Shown here: positions 32,776 through 44,800 of the stretch, piece by piece | Layout: every line of letters starts with the position of its first letter | How positions within the stretch are numbered: the stretch's first letter is position 1 | Origin: Dryobates pubescens | Taxonomy: Eukaryota; Chordata; Aves; Piciformes; Picidae | Direction of reading: 5' to 3' | Length of the DNA: 64,000 nt | NCBI RefSeq assembly: GCF_014839835.1 | Contig: NC_071642.1 | Span: 8,678,955 to 8,742,954, forward strand | Position numbers and translations under genes: made by a program | Notes under the pieces: model-generated | What the model saw: the letters and a program-made list of their open reading frames with translations, nothing else | Database searches by the model: none | What the model was told of the DNA's origin: nothing

Positions 32776-33020
32776 TAGAAGAATAGAATAGAATAGAATA
32801 GAATAGAATAGAATAGAATAGAATAGAATAGAGTAGAATAGAATAGAATAGAATTAGAATAGAATAGAATAGAATAGAATAGAATAGAATAGAATAGAAT
32901 AGAATAGAATAGAATAGAATAGGAGTCAAATAGAATAGAATAGGATAGGATAGGATAGGATAGGATAGGATAGGATAGGATAGGATAGGATAGGATAGGA
33001 TAGGATAGGATAGGATAGAA
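32776..33020 (-). repeat. (GAATA)n / (GGATA)n microsatellite at CR1 tail
   Basis: About 245 bases of GAATA units (32776-32940) then GGATA units (to 33018), lying directly at the 3' end of the reverse CR1 fragment at 33021. Confidence 0.95.
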
Positions 33021-33225
33021 TTAACCAGGTTGGAAGAGATCTTTGAGATCATCCAGTCCAACCTATCATCCAACACTATCTAGTCAGCTAAACCATGGCA
33101 CCAAGCACCCCATCCAGTCTCTTGCTAAACACCTCCAGTGATGGTGACTCCACCACCTCCCTGGGGAGCACATTCCAATGGGCAATCACTCTCCCCATGA
33201 AGAACTTCTTCCTGACATCTCCATT
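33021..33225 (-). mobile_element. CR1 LINE 3' fragment
   Basis: Reverse CR1 3' end (ACCAGGTTGGAAGAGATC onwards), joined to the pentanucleotide array. Confidence 0.88.
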
Positions 33226-33623
33226 ACATGTAATATATTATACTATACACTATAATACAGATCAGATTAGACCCTTGTATTTGGATATCCTCAGGAATTT
33301 TCAGAGAAATGAAGGATGCTGAGAGAACCTCATTTGTGAGGGGGGTTGGGGGCTAAACACACAAAGGGGTCCTGTGAGACAGCGACAGCAGCTCTAACAC
33401 AGCCTGTCAAGAGCAAAATACTTCCACACCGCTGGTCACTGTGGCTGGAGGGGCAGAAATGTACAGGGCTGCTCCTGCCCAGGGTGCTGAGGAGCCACAG
33501 TCACAGCTCCTGCTGCTGCTTCAGCAGCCTTTTCCCCACCCTTTTTCCTGCCCCTTGCTCCTCTCGCCCTCACATGCCCAGTGCCACCTCAGCTCTGCCC
33601 TGCTGCTGCCATTGCCTGCTCTG
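33226..33623 (+). other. Lead-in to the minisatellite
   Basis: Contains the GGAGGGGCAGAAATG context (about 33450) shared with 7.28 kb and, inverted, 14.05 kb. No gene. Confidence 0.5.
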
Positions 33624-34643
33624 CACTCCCAGCACCAGGCCCCTGCATTCTATCAGCCACAGGAGCAACTCCTGCACTCCCAGCACCAGGCTCCTGCATT
33701 CTATCAGCTACAGGAGAGATTCCTGCACTCCCAGCACCAGGCTCCTGCATTCTATCAAGCACAGGAGCGATTCCTGCACTCCCAGCACCAGGCTCCTGCA
33801 TTCTATCAGCCACAGGAGCGATTCCTGCACTCCCAGCACCAGGCTCCTGCATTCTATCAGCCACAGGAGCGATTCCTGCACTCCCAGCACCAGGCTCCTG
33901 CATTCTATCAGCCACAGGAGCGATTCCTGCACTCCCAGCACCAGGCTCCTGCATTCTATCAGCCACAGGAGCGATTCCTGCACTCCCAGCACCAGGCTCC
34001 TGCATTCTATCAGCCACAGGAGCGATTCCTGCACTCCCAGCACCAGGCTCCTGCATTCTATCAAGCACAGGAGCGATTCCTGCACTCCCAGCACCAGGCT
34101 CCTGCATTCTATCAGCCACAGGAGCGATTCCTGCACTCCCAGCACCAGGCTCCTGCATTCTATCAGCCACAGGAGCGATTCCTGCACTCCCAGCACCAGG
34201 CTCCTGCATTCTATCAGCCACAGGAGCGATTCCTGCACTCCCAGCACCAGGCTCCTGCATTCTATCAGCCACAGGAGCGATTCCTGCACTCCCAGCACCA
34301 GGCTCCTGCATTCTATCAGCCACAGGAGCGATTCCTGCACTCCCAGCACCAGGCTCCTGCATTCTATCAAGCACAGGAGCGATTCCTGCACTCCCAGCAC
34401 CAGGCTCCTGCATTCTATCAGCCACAGGAGCGATTCCTGCACTCCCAGCACCAGGCTCCTGCATTCTATCAGCCACAGGAGCGATTCCTGCACTCCCATC
34501 ACCAGGCTCCTGCATTCTATCAGACACAGGAGCGATTCCTGCACTCCCAGCACCAGGCTCCTGCATTCTATCAGCCACAGGAGCGATTCCTGCACTCCCA
34601 TCACCAGGCTCCTGCATTCTATCAGACACAGGAGCGATTCCTG
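33624..34643 (+). repeat. 51-bp minisatellite, exactly 20 units
   Basis: 1020 bases in 20 tandem units of 51 bases (CACTCCCAGCACCAGGCTCC...). A variant unit with CAAGCAC recurs at 33755, 34061 and 34367, so a six-unit, 306-base higher-order repeat has itself been copied. A second variant pair near the end is spaced by 102 bases. Because 51 is a multiple of three and the unit lacks stops in several frames, long frames appear on both strands. These are by-products, not evidence for a gene. Confidence 0.95.
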
Positions 34644-35254
34644 CCCTGCTCCGTGCAAGTTTTCTCCACGTTTCTCTCCAGGTTTTGTCTTCCCTCTCCC
34701 CAGCAGCAGTGCCACAGGCAGGTGCCAGTCAGTGCTGCCTGCCCCTGCAGCACACAAACCTGTGCTTTGTCACACTCTTCATGCTGGTGAAGAACCAGGC
34801 ATGGAACCACCGCTGCCATAACAGGATGTGTCCAAAAGAGCTCTTTGCACTTGCAGACTGGAATCCCTGAACTCAGGAACAGGCTTCACTATTGCACTTG
34901 CAGCACTGACTGCCAGCTATTTTCATGCATAAAACCCCAAACCAAACAAAACCCAATTCAAAACCTGACCAACCACCAATGTGACAAAAGCAAACAAAAC
35001 CCCCAAACATGCTGGATTCCTCTGGCAGAGCCAGTTGGGACTCTTCACAGTGATCCCTGCCACAGACTCGGGAGCACACAACCTGCAAGCCAGCAGCTTG
35101 GCACAAAGCCCAGGCATGCAAGAGCCTCCCTAGCACAGTGATCACCTGTGTCTGTTCAGCACCACAGAAAATAAGCTGGGGCAAGGGGAAAACTGTGTCT
35201 AGTGCCACCTATACTAACCAAGAGACCTCCAGAGCCTGGCCCAGATCTGTAATC
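34644..35254 (+). repeat. Flank between minisatellite and copy D
   Basis: The distal flank shared with copies A, B and C starts at about 35130. The middle (34700-35100) is unassigned. Confidence 0.5.
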
Positions 35255-35332
35255 ACAGTATCACAGTATCACAGTAACTAAGGTTGGAAGAGACCCCAAG
35301 GATCATCAAGTCCAACCTGTTCCAACAGGCCG
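35255..35332 (-). mobile_element. CR1 LINE 3' tail fragment
   Basis: Short reverse CR1 tail (CACAGTATCACAGTAACTAA, then GGTTGGAAGAGACC) inserted in the shared upstream flank. Copies A, B and C lack it. Confidence 0.8.
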
Positions 35333-35803
35333 GACGTTTCAGCCTGCACAGCCTCTTTAGGGTAAAGCCTCTCCCAGAGCCAATGCTGCCTTGGGGCCAT
35401 AGGTTTTGGTCAGCCCTATGGTTACCTGCTTACGCAGTTACATGCAAGACATTCTGGAAGGTACAAAGGCTCTTATTTGTTTTGTCTACTGCAAGGCTTT
35501 TGGGGGTTTGCTTTTCCTTTTTTAGCCCTAGGCCATCTGCACTTCGTTTTTGATGAGAATTTTCTAAAGTAATTAGTATCTGTCAGAAAGTTGCTATAAA
35601 ACATGTTTGTTTTTTTCACTGCAAATGGATCCTTATCTGATAATTATCAGGCTGTGGCAGGTCAAAATTTACAGAAGTACAGTCCCCATGTTTATGAAGC
35701 TGTTACAGCAGGAAATACTTATCAGTGACATCTAGACAGGGATACAAATTACAGAATTATTTTATTTCAACACTTGCTGCTTCCACACCTAATTCTGAAA
35801 ATA

Positions 35804-35811
35804 TATATAAG
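35804..35811 (+). promoter_or_regulatory. TATA box of gastrokine copy D
   Basis: TATATAAG, 48 bases before the ATG. The GATA-type TTATCT is at 35633-35638, and a second ATTATCAG follows it. Confidence 0.75.
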
Positions 35812-35858
35812 GTGGGCAGGCCACATGCTAACTGCACCACTTCAGCTCTGCAGCCAAG

Positions 35859-38800
35859 ATGAAGTGCACTGTGAGTATAGATGCTCTTTTTTTTTCCCCC
35901 TGGTAAACTGCAACTTTGATTCCATTCATTGCCTTAATCTCTCAGTGCAGACCCTGTTAACCTAAGCAGATGGGGAGCTAAGGACTTTTTGGAAGGTTTA
36001 ACTATTCAGTCTCCAAGAAGCAGAATCCATGTCCACGTTTTGTCAGTGCTTTAGTGGATCAACCACTCTCTTGTAGTGCCCAAGGAGGAGGAGATTAAAT
36101 TCCTTCACCTCATTCTTGTGAAACGTCTGTATATGAGTAGAGAGGTCTCAGAAGCACATTCAGACTCAGCTTTGAAAGCATCAACCTCCCATGCACCTGC
36201 TCTGTATTATTCTAGGGTAAGGCAAGGATGAGTCACTTAGGTGACTCTTGTCATTCCTGTAGGAAAGCAACAGGGGACCCAAGGAGTTTACTTACAGACC
36301 AGGACAGGAAAAAGGCTCTAGGATCCTCATGCTGGATTGCACAGCCAGAGCTGCAGCTACACTTTGTATTTCCATTTCCATTTCAGATTGTGGCTACCAT
36401 CCTCCTTGGACTCTTCCTGGCTCCAGCCCTTGCTGATGTACGTGAGTGGAGTGACCAAGCTACACTGCTGCTGGTTCTGGATTCCCTGCTTCTTGAGTTT
36501 TCCTTGCTTTCCACATCCCTTTTGGAGGAGAGCAATCTAAAACTCCCTTCATGCCCAAAACTCTGAAAGCACCAGATGACAATTGTAATACACAGAAATC
36601 ATTCCTTGAATTCTTAAGGCTATTCCAGGATGCCACAGCCTTCATTGGCACAGCAAATACTGTGCTCACTTGTGGCAGTTTTAGGCTGACGCCTAGGAGG
36701 TTTTCCCCAGATCCTGAGCAGAAATCCATCACATCACTAAAGGCGGTCCCTGTTGGCCAGCATTTATTCTGTTATAGCAGGCCTTTTGTAAAGCTTCTCA
36801 GATACCTCACCTGAAAGTCTGAAACTGTTGTTTACTTCCATATTCTGAAATTAGAAGAACAAATTCACCAAGAAAATCTCCATTCCCGGAGGCAGCCAAA
36901 CTCTGACCCTCAACAAGGAGTGGCGCGTGGCAACCGTTGAGCAGAAGAGCAACCAGGGGGCATGGAAAACCATCTGGAACTATGATACGGTGAGTGGTGA
37001 GGGACTGCCTCAGGAGAAGGACAAGGGGCCCAGCTCCTGTGAAGCTGGCCACACTACAGGACTTGTTTCTTTCCTCTTAGCAGCTGGAGTCCAGCTTCTG
37101 GGGTAGCATCTATCTCCATTTATCACCTGTTTAATTCAGACTTTATTACAATCTCAGTTGTTGGAATACTGAATTTCTATTAAAGCAGGATTAATATTTA
37201 CCATCTTTCTTTTACAGGGCTTCATTGCAAGCAAAGTGCTGCCAGAGAGAGCTTGCTACATCTCCATAATGAACCGAAAGAAGATGCCCAGTTTCGATGC
37301 TCTGCCCAGACTGGCTGAACAGGACAATGTAAGATTCAAGGGGAGGAGGTACTTGGGGAATGGTGCAGCACTGCACAGGAAACTGATGTCAGAGACATGA
37401 CCTTTTTTTTTTTCCCACAAGCTTTCAAACCAACAGTGGCATCTTGAAGCCATTGAGATCACACCACTGAATGGGAAGCTGTACCAATTTCTGTGCCCTT
37501 TTGCATTAGCAGAATGTGAAGCTGGCAGAGGCAGCACACCCGATTTTTCATCTTACCTTCCCTGTAGGCTGAAAAGTTGCTGGTTTTGTTTAGGCAGCTC
37601 TAGTTGCAGAAGGACAAATAATCCCAGCAATGAGGGGGGAAAAAAGAGTTTATATGAGATTTCAGACTTGCAAAACATTTTCAGACTTGGCCAGGTGCCA
37701 CATGAGGATGAGTGCAGCCCGCAGGAGCAGCACAGGCACTCTGACAATCATCTCAGCATCCAGCATCCTAACTTTTTGTAGATCCTGGGTTCTCCTGAAG
37801 CCTGAGAACTCAGTCCTTATGAAAATCCTGGCTTTAGAGGGCAAGAAGAGGAGAGCAACAAAAGTAGAGGCTTGAGCAAAAACATTTACCTCCAGCTACT
37901 TCGAGGCTTCCCTGTACTAAAGTCCCCCCTGAAGTTAATCTCAACCCCAGGCTTACTAGCAAGGAAGAAGCAGATTGGAGTGGGATTTCAGGAATCCTCT
38001 GCTAAAATTCCTTCTTAATCTGAAAGCCTCAGTCAGTCCCAATCATCCCTGCTAAGTGTGCCTTTACCCTGGAGGTCAGCAAGCAAGTTTCTCAGCTGTG
38101 TTTTTTCTTTCTTGAGAGGATGAGATTTTCAGCAGTGGCAGGGTTTCAGTTTTGTGAAGGGTGATGTGGCATGGGAAATCACCAGGGACAGCAGGGGGGA
38201 GGGGGTGTTCTTAGAAGAAAAAGGAGCAGGCAAATCATTCCCCACCCTGCTTCCCTCTCCCTGCCCAGCTATGTTTCTTCTGAGGGAATTGAAGTCTTGA
38301 GGTTGCTAAGAAACAGTTTATATTGGGAAACTCTCCATGGCATTCATTATTTTTGGAGAGCAACACCTAAAAGTAGTTCTGAATCATTTCACTCTGAAAT
38401 TGCATTTCGAATGCTGCTTTGCAGAGGCTATTGTTCACATCTCCATTTTCCTTTAGGGGGTAAGAGAGGTCTCTCTGTTCAACAGCCTTTCCTCCACAGG
38501 AATTGGCTGAGCCAGAACAGGAGTCCTGTGTCTGTTGCTGGATGATGAGACATAAAACCAGCAGGCAGCTCAGGTCATAACAGAAAACCTGGGCACCAAA
38601 CTCTGTCCAGACAACAAAGCACTCCAGTAGGAGGACAGATTGGAAAGTGGTTTGAAACAGAGCACTCAGGAGCAGCGCAGAGAAAACTCTCCCACTGAAC
38701 TCTCAGCCTTCTCTAAGAGGTCAAGAGCATAACTGCAAATCAGTCTGATGTACATGGATCTGCCAAGTGTGGCTGCTGCCCTCTTTGGTTCCACTTCTGT

Positions 38801-40129
38801 AAGGCTGAAGGAAGAAACTTCTGCCACGATTCCAAGTTACAACCTGAGTACCTCTCCAGTGAGACGCCAGTAAGGGACTGAGGAGATACTGCTGTAGGAA
38901 GTCTGTGCTGACTGCACAACTCTTTTCTTGTTCCACTGCTTAACTGAGCTTCCAGTTCTCTTTAGCCTCCCTCCACCCTGACTCCCTTAGAAAGATCTGC
39001 CCTGGGAGCTGCCCTCAGTGTTGTGATTGCACCCAGAGTCACACAGAAGATGAGGAGACAGTGCCCAGTAGAGCTGTGAGGGAAACACCAAGCAGTGAGG
39101 CACCATTCCAGAAACAGGGATATGCTTAGCATGAAATGGATGGAGGCACTGCACTTGCTGAGTGTTGTCATTTCGTGTTCAGAGCCTGAAAGGACATGGA
39201 CACCCTTCAAAGGACATCACATTCACCCTCATCAAGAGGCCTATCCGTGACCTCAAGTCTTACGGCCCAGACATCTTCTCTATGTGCAGAGGACTCCCAA
39301 CATATGTGGCTTATGAATATCATGGTGAGTGCAAGCCAGTGAAGGAACTCCTAGAATCAGAGAATTATCAGGGTTGGAAGGGACCTCAAGGCTCAGCCAG
39401 TTCCAACCCCCCTGCCATGGGCAGGGACACCTCACACCAAAGCAGGTTGCTCAGAGCTCTATCCAGCCTGGCCTTAAAAACCTCCAGGGGTGTTTTTAAT
39501 GGTGTTGGTAACTAGCCAAGCATTCTTTTTCCTTGGGGAGTAATGCACAGACGCTGCTGCAGGATGCCAGCTATTGCTGTGGAGGCTGCTGCAAATCCAC
39601 AGTCTTGCTGGGGCTGCCATGATCATACCTGGATCCCTTGCACTAGAATTTCTTGTGGGGTGAGGGGAAAAGAATTATTTCTCATATCTATAAAGGAAGT
39701 AGGTTTGATTCACAGGAGCTAGTCCTGAGGCAGCAGCAGCAAAGTACTCTGAGCCTTTCTGCAAGCTGGTTGTCTGCAAACTCTGGCATGATAAAGATGC
39801 TCTGCAGATCAGGCCCAGGCTGCTGCCTTCTGACACAGCAGCAATTCCACCTACTGGCTGCTGCCTTTGGTTTGAGAACTGCTTTGGTCCTGGGGATGGC
39901 TCCACATGACTGAACATGCCAGTACACTGTCCCCAGTATTAAGGGCTGCCAGCAAATGCACAGATCACTTAACAGCATCTTCCCTGTCACCCCATGGCAT
40001 TTTATTTTAACATTTTATTTTACTTCATTTGTTTCTGAAGGACCCCAATATGGAATCAGTTCATGCAAGAGACTTGATGCCATGCAAATATTGGGCCTTA
40101 AATACTGTCATGCCAATATCAAGGCCTGA
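35859..40129 (+). CDS. GKN1: Gastrokine-1-like protein, copy D (6 exons, 179 aa)
   Basis: Coding exons are 35859-35870, 36387-36437, 36855-36989, 37218-37328, 39183-39324 and 40041-40129, all GT-AG and in frame to TGA. The start and signal peptide (MKCT, then IVATILLGLFLAPALAD) resemble human GKN1. CRGLPTYVAYE at 138-148 is close to the human CRGIPTYMAEE. Cys79, Cys138, Cys159, Cys173 and Asp93 fill the BRICHOS pattern. There is no VFPG-repeat exon, so the length is nearer to mammalian GKN1. Exon 4 has the same 135-base length as in A-C if the first of two adjacent acceptors is used. Being the most diverged copy and the nearest to ANTXR1, it is the best candidate for the ancestral gene. Confidence 0.88.
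39352..39495 (-). mobile_element. CR1 LINE 3' fragment in the last intron of copy D
   Basis: Reverse CR1 fragment (AGGGTTGGAAGGGACCTC to AAAAACCTCCAGGGG). It lies in the intron, away from the splice sites. Confidence 0.75.
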
Positions 40130-40258
40130 AGATCTTACTTTGCCTGAACCAAGTGCAGCTGCACCAAGCCAGCTCCAATGCTGTTCCTCCCTGGCATCTC
40201 CTCCCGCAGGAGTTTCCTTCCTGGTGATGCAGATGCTGAGTTGTGACCATACCTTTCT

Positions 40259-40264
40259 AATAAA
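40259..40264 (+). terminator. Polyadenylation signal of copy D
   Basis: AATAAA 130 bases after the stop, in a context similar to the 3' UTR of copies A-C. Confidence 0.75.
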
Positions 40265-41500
40265 GACCTCTAGTATGGATTAACTCTGGCTAGTTTCTTA
40301 TTGCTATATCCTTTATCACCTATGCACACATCCAGAAAAGTATTTGGAGTGCATGCCCTGTGGAGCATTCCAAAGGATCTTTTCAAGGGTGCACACAGGG
40401 CACACCTGTAGAGGGTACAAGTGTCACTGTGTGTAGGTGACAAAGGCAGCACATGGAGCTGAGGCCTTCCTTCCCTTTTCCAGGGAGAGAGGCCTCACAG
40501 CAGAAATCTTCACTCATGTGGCATGAAAGGGAGAAAGAAAGGAGGAGGATGCAAAGGATTTGCCTTCCTGAGAGGGTGAGGAGTCTGATTTGTAGGATTT
40601 AAAGAGTTGTTCTGTTCCTACAAGAGAGGCCTCCATTTTAGCCAGAGCGTGGCAAGGACTGGCCAGAGACATCACAGTGAACACTCAGGGGCAAGAAGCT
40701 TTGCTCCAAAGACTTGTGTACAGGATAAGCCCAGATAGTGATCCCCAGGGACACTGCCAGACTAGCTCAGACATTCAGTGGTGTGTAGTCATTGCAGTGC
40801 AGTTCCATGTCTTGTGACTCCAGCCCCATGTCTCTGCCTGCCTGCACACCCCCACGGCACATCTACACATTTCCTTCATGCTGCTGGGATAAGAGTTCTG
40901 AGGAACTAATACAGCAAGAGAAGCATCACTGCACCCTCCAGCACTGCAGGAGGCTGCTGTAGTCCAGCAGGTGACAAGTAAGAGCTGAGAGCAGGTCACA
41001 TCACATGTCCACAAACCCATCTCCCACTTCTCAGACCAGGATTTGGGATTTAAAATTATCTGGGATTTCATAAAGCCACTGTGGCCCCTGAGCCATGCTG
41101 AAGGCAGCAGACAATACTCAGGGCCAGGAGAGCTCTAAGAGTGGTCAGGAGAAGGATACTCTGACAACACTACACAGGCTGAAGAGGCACAACTTCTCCA
41201 TTTATCACTCCCATCCAAACTCCAGTGAGGAACACAGGCAGAATGAATCTCTTCCAGAGAAAGCCTTCAAGGAGGAACAGGATGAGGAGAGACAAAGAAC
41301 CCTCTCCTCAGGAAATGGTCACATTCTCCCTCTTCACAGCCCCTTGAACAGGGTGAGGCAGGCACTGCAAATCCAGCACTCTGGTTTGATTTGTTTCCAG
41401 ATGCCCTACGACTATGGAAAGTGCACTCAGTAGATCTGGATCCTTCATTCCATGCAGCTCTGCTCCCTCCTGCTGGGCATTTGTGCTCATGCTTCTGCCT
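40265..41500 (+). repeat. 3' flank of copy D and module W/Z
   Basis: 40265-40690 matches the flank of copy C. 40860-41500 matches 24220-25110 apart from the CR1 inserted there. Non-coding. Confidence 0.6.
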
Positions 41501-43216
41501 TAAATCCGGACCAACCCAACTACCGATTGTAATGTGAGAAAGTAGAGCAATCCAGGGAAGGAAAAAGCTTTCGTGGCCTCTGGGTGTCAGCCCGGAGTCA
41601 CAGCTTGTCCCCATGAAATGTGAATTCCCACAGCTCATCCCCAGGCAGATCTGATGTCCTGCACCACGCAAGGCAGAGAAGCTCTGCTGATACCAGCACA
41701 GTTGGGCTGAATTGCACCTTTAGAAGACAGGGCCAAGGAATGTGAGCACATTCCCTGGCAGCAAGGAATGATTCCTGCACAGGGAGAATGTGTTTGTGCT
41801 AACAGCCTTGGTCAGCATTGCCAGATGGTTACATCTTGATTCTCCATGCAGGGTGCTGGAACAGCTGCCTGAAGCACCCTGGAGACAAGAGATCATCGTC
41901 TTGAGATGTCTACAGAAGCCATTATCCACCAAGCATGTCAGACCTTTGTGAGCTGAAGGGAACCACCCCCACAAGCATTCACATGAGTGCTCACCAAAGA
42001 CACACAGATGGGAGCAGATGATAAAACAGGAATATCTTTGATACCCATTTCCTGAGGCAAACCCTGTTCACCCCCCCAACAGCATCAGCTGGAGCTTAAT
42101 CAGGCATTGAACAGCTGCAGGCAACTGAAGCACCTTCCTTCTTGACTCTCTCACAGGAGGCATACAGCACACCCATTCTCCCCAGGAGTCTTGTGAGATC
42201 TTGCTGTAGTCTTCACATTATTTTTGTTTCTGGCATTTTCAGTCAGGGAGGGACAGACAAAATTTCCAACACTGCTTCCAAGGTCTCAGGAGCTTCTTAT
42301 TAAGGAGCTGCTTTTCTCAGTGTGTTTATTACCAGGCCATAAACAAAAAGATGCATTCTCCAGATGGGCATATGAAGAGGACTGACCCTGCAGAAGGCCA
42401 GGGATACAGCCCAAGCCGTGGTGTCCACCCTGTCAGCAGCTCCACCATCTCACAGTGCTCTCAGCGTCATCTTATGCCTCATTCCCTGGCTCTTCCCCAA
42501 CCTTTCCTGGGCTTTCTGTCAGCCTGAATCCACAGCTACACAGAAAATCTGATCTCCTCCATTCCCCCTCCTGCTGCTCAGCTAGCTTCAGGCCAAAGTT
42601 ATCTTCCTGAGGAACATCTTTTTAGCTTTTTGTTTGTTTGTTTTTCAAACTCTATGTTCCCCTGAGGGCCACTCAAAAACAAGGTAGAGAGATGATCAGC
42701 CTGCCTTTAATCTTTAGGCAGACACAGGCCATAAGCTAGTGACAAGAAGAGACTTTACCAGGCTGTAGCAGGAGCCCTGAACTGCACCTCAGATCAGAAG
42801 CTAACCCCAAGGACTCCAAAATTTCTGAAGAGGAGCACAGCAGCCCCCAGAGAAGAAGCTTTTCTTCTACCCTTCCTGTTCTTACGTGCCCCATTCAAGT
42901 CATGTTCCTTTCAAACATAAAAAGGGAATCCTGGCCTAGTCTTTCCCCTTCCTTAGGGCAGTGCAATGTTCCAGTCCATCCACAGAAATGTGCAGAACCC
43001 CCTCCATGACTTGTGTACCTCGAGTAGAAACATCTTCCAGAACATCTCTATCAACCTGCAAAACCTCCAACCCTACCTGCTTGCCCAGCACACCTACAAT
43101 GGCTGCAGCAACTACAGCTCTACACTTTGATGTCCCCCAGCAGCCTCATCTCACAGGACTGAAGCAGCAGAGCCCTTAGATACACAAACCAGGAGGTGGC
43201 AGCTCTGTCTCTTTCT
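41500..43216 (+). repeat. Segment partly shared with 28.4-28.9 kb
   Basis: 41540-41960 and 43100-43200 match the 28.4-28.9 kb copy. The middle (about 41960-43100) is not matched in this window and shows no gene. Confidence 0.55.
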
Positions 43217-44470
43217 CACAGCTACCCAACAAGCAGCATCTGCCCCCTTCTCACAGCTACCCAACAAGCAGCATCTGCCCCTTCTCACAGCTACCCAACA
43301 AGCAGCATCTGCCCCCTTCTCACAGCTACCCAACAAGCAGCATCTGCCCCCCTCTCACAGCTACCCAACAAGCAGCATCTGCCCCCCTCTCACAGCTACC
43401 CAACAAGCAGCATCTGCCCCCTTCTCACAGCTACCCAACAAGCAGCATCTGCCCCTTCTCACAGCTACCCAACAAGCAGCATCTGCCCCCTTCTCACAGC
43501 TACCCAACAAGCAGCATCTGCCCCCCTCTCACAGCTACCCAACAAGCAGCATCTGCCCCCTTCTCACAGCTACCCAACAAGCAGCATCTGCCCCCTTCTC
43601 ACAGCTACCCAACAAGCAGCATCTGCCCCCCTCTCACAGCTACCCAACAAGCAGCATCTGCCCCCCTCTCACAGCTACCCAACAAGCAGCATCTGCCCCC
43701 TTCTCACAGCTACCCAACAAGCAGCATCTGCCCCCCTCTCACAGCTACCCAACAAGCAGCATCTGCCCCCTTCTCACAGCTACCCAACAAGCAGCATCTG
43801 CCCCCTTCTCACAGCTACCCAACAAGCAGCATCTGCCCCCTTCTCACAGCTACCCAGCAAGCAGCATCTGCCCCCTTCTCACAGCTACCCAACAAGCAGC
43901 ATCTGCCCCCCTCTCACAGCTACCCAGCAAGCAGCATCTGCCCCCTTCTCACAGCTACCCAACAAGCAGCATCTGCCCCCTTCTCACAGCTACCCAACAA
44001 GCAGCATCTGCCCCCTTCTCACAGCTACCCAACAAGCAGCATCTGCCCCCCTCTCACAGCTACCCAACAAGCAGCATCTGCCCCCCTCTCACAGCTACCC
44101 AACAAGCAGCATCTGCCCCCTTCTCACAGCTACCCAACAAGCAGCATCTGCCCCCCTCTCACAGCTACCCAACAAGCAGCATCTGCCCCCTTCTCACAGC
44201 TACCCAACAAGCAGCATCTGCCCCCTTCTCACAGCTACCCAACAAGCAGCATCTGCCCCCTTCTCACAGCTACCCAACAAGCAGCATCTGCCCCCTTCTC
44301 ACAGCTACCCAACAAGCAGCATCTGCCCCCCTCTCACAGCTACCCAACAAGCAGCATCTGCCCCCTTCTCACAGCTACCCAACAAGCAGCATCTGCCCCC
44401 TTCTCACAGCTACCCAACAAGCAGCATCTGCCCCCTTCTCACAGCTACCCAACAAGCAGCATCTGCCCCC
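43217..44470 (+). repeat. 35-bp minisatellite, about 36 units
   Basis: 1254 bases of tandem CACAGCTACCCAACAAGCAG-type units, mostly 35 bases with some of 34, ending at the unique CCCCCACATTTTGCCC. Variation is mainly in the C-run and in AACAA versus AGCAA. The long frame across it cycles through all three phases and is not a gene. Confidence 0.95.
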
Positions 44471-44800
44471 ACATTTTGCCCATCCAGACCTGGTGCAGAG
44501 CTAGCCTGCAGTTTGGGCAGCACAACAGCCACCTCAGCAAGAGGCTCTCATACACTGTCCTGCCACTGTGCTTTATTGCTGAGGGCTGTACAAAGCCTGA
44601 TCCCCTGACATGGATCTTCTGCCTGTGCAGTGTTGAGCTGTGCTGGTAATCTCCTGGCAGGCCAAGAGAGAAAGGGAAAGACTGCTCTGGAGTTTAGGTG
44701 TGGAAGCCCAAGCTATCTCTGCAAATCACCTGGTTATGCTCCTGTCCAGCACAAGAGAGGGTCTGATTTCCAAGGGACCTCCACTTCCCGCAGGTCTCCT
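44471..44800 (+). repeat. Segment shared with 28.92-29.23 kb
   Basis: Direct match to the sequence after the single-copy seed at 28.92 kb. Non-coding. Confidence 0.6.

Noticed and set aside
33346-34870. Large repetitive protein gene
   Set aside because: Several overlapping long frames on both strands follow from a 51-base unit lacking stops. No promoter, splice signals or codon bias support any one of them.
36551-36814. Hexapeptide-type exon 3 in copy D
   Set aside because: A GTTGGCCAGCAT trace resembles the start of exon 3, but there is no acceptor directly before it, no VFPG repeat and no good donor.
43217-44470. CRISPR-like array
   Set aside because: Units are uniform and tandem with no unique spacers, and the setting is vertebrate. 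It is a minisatellite.
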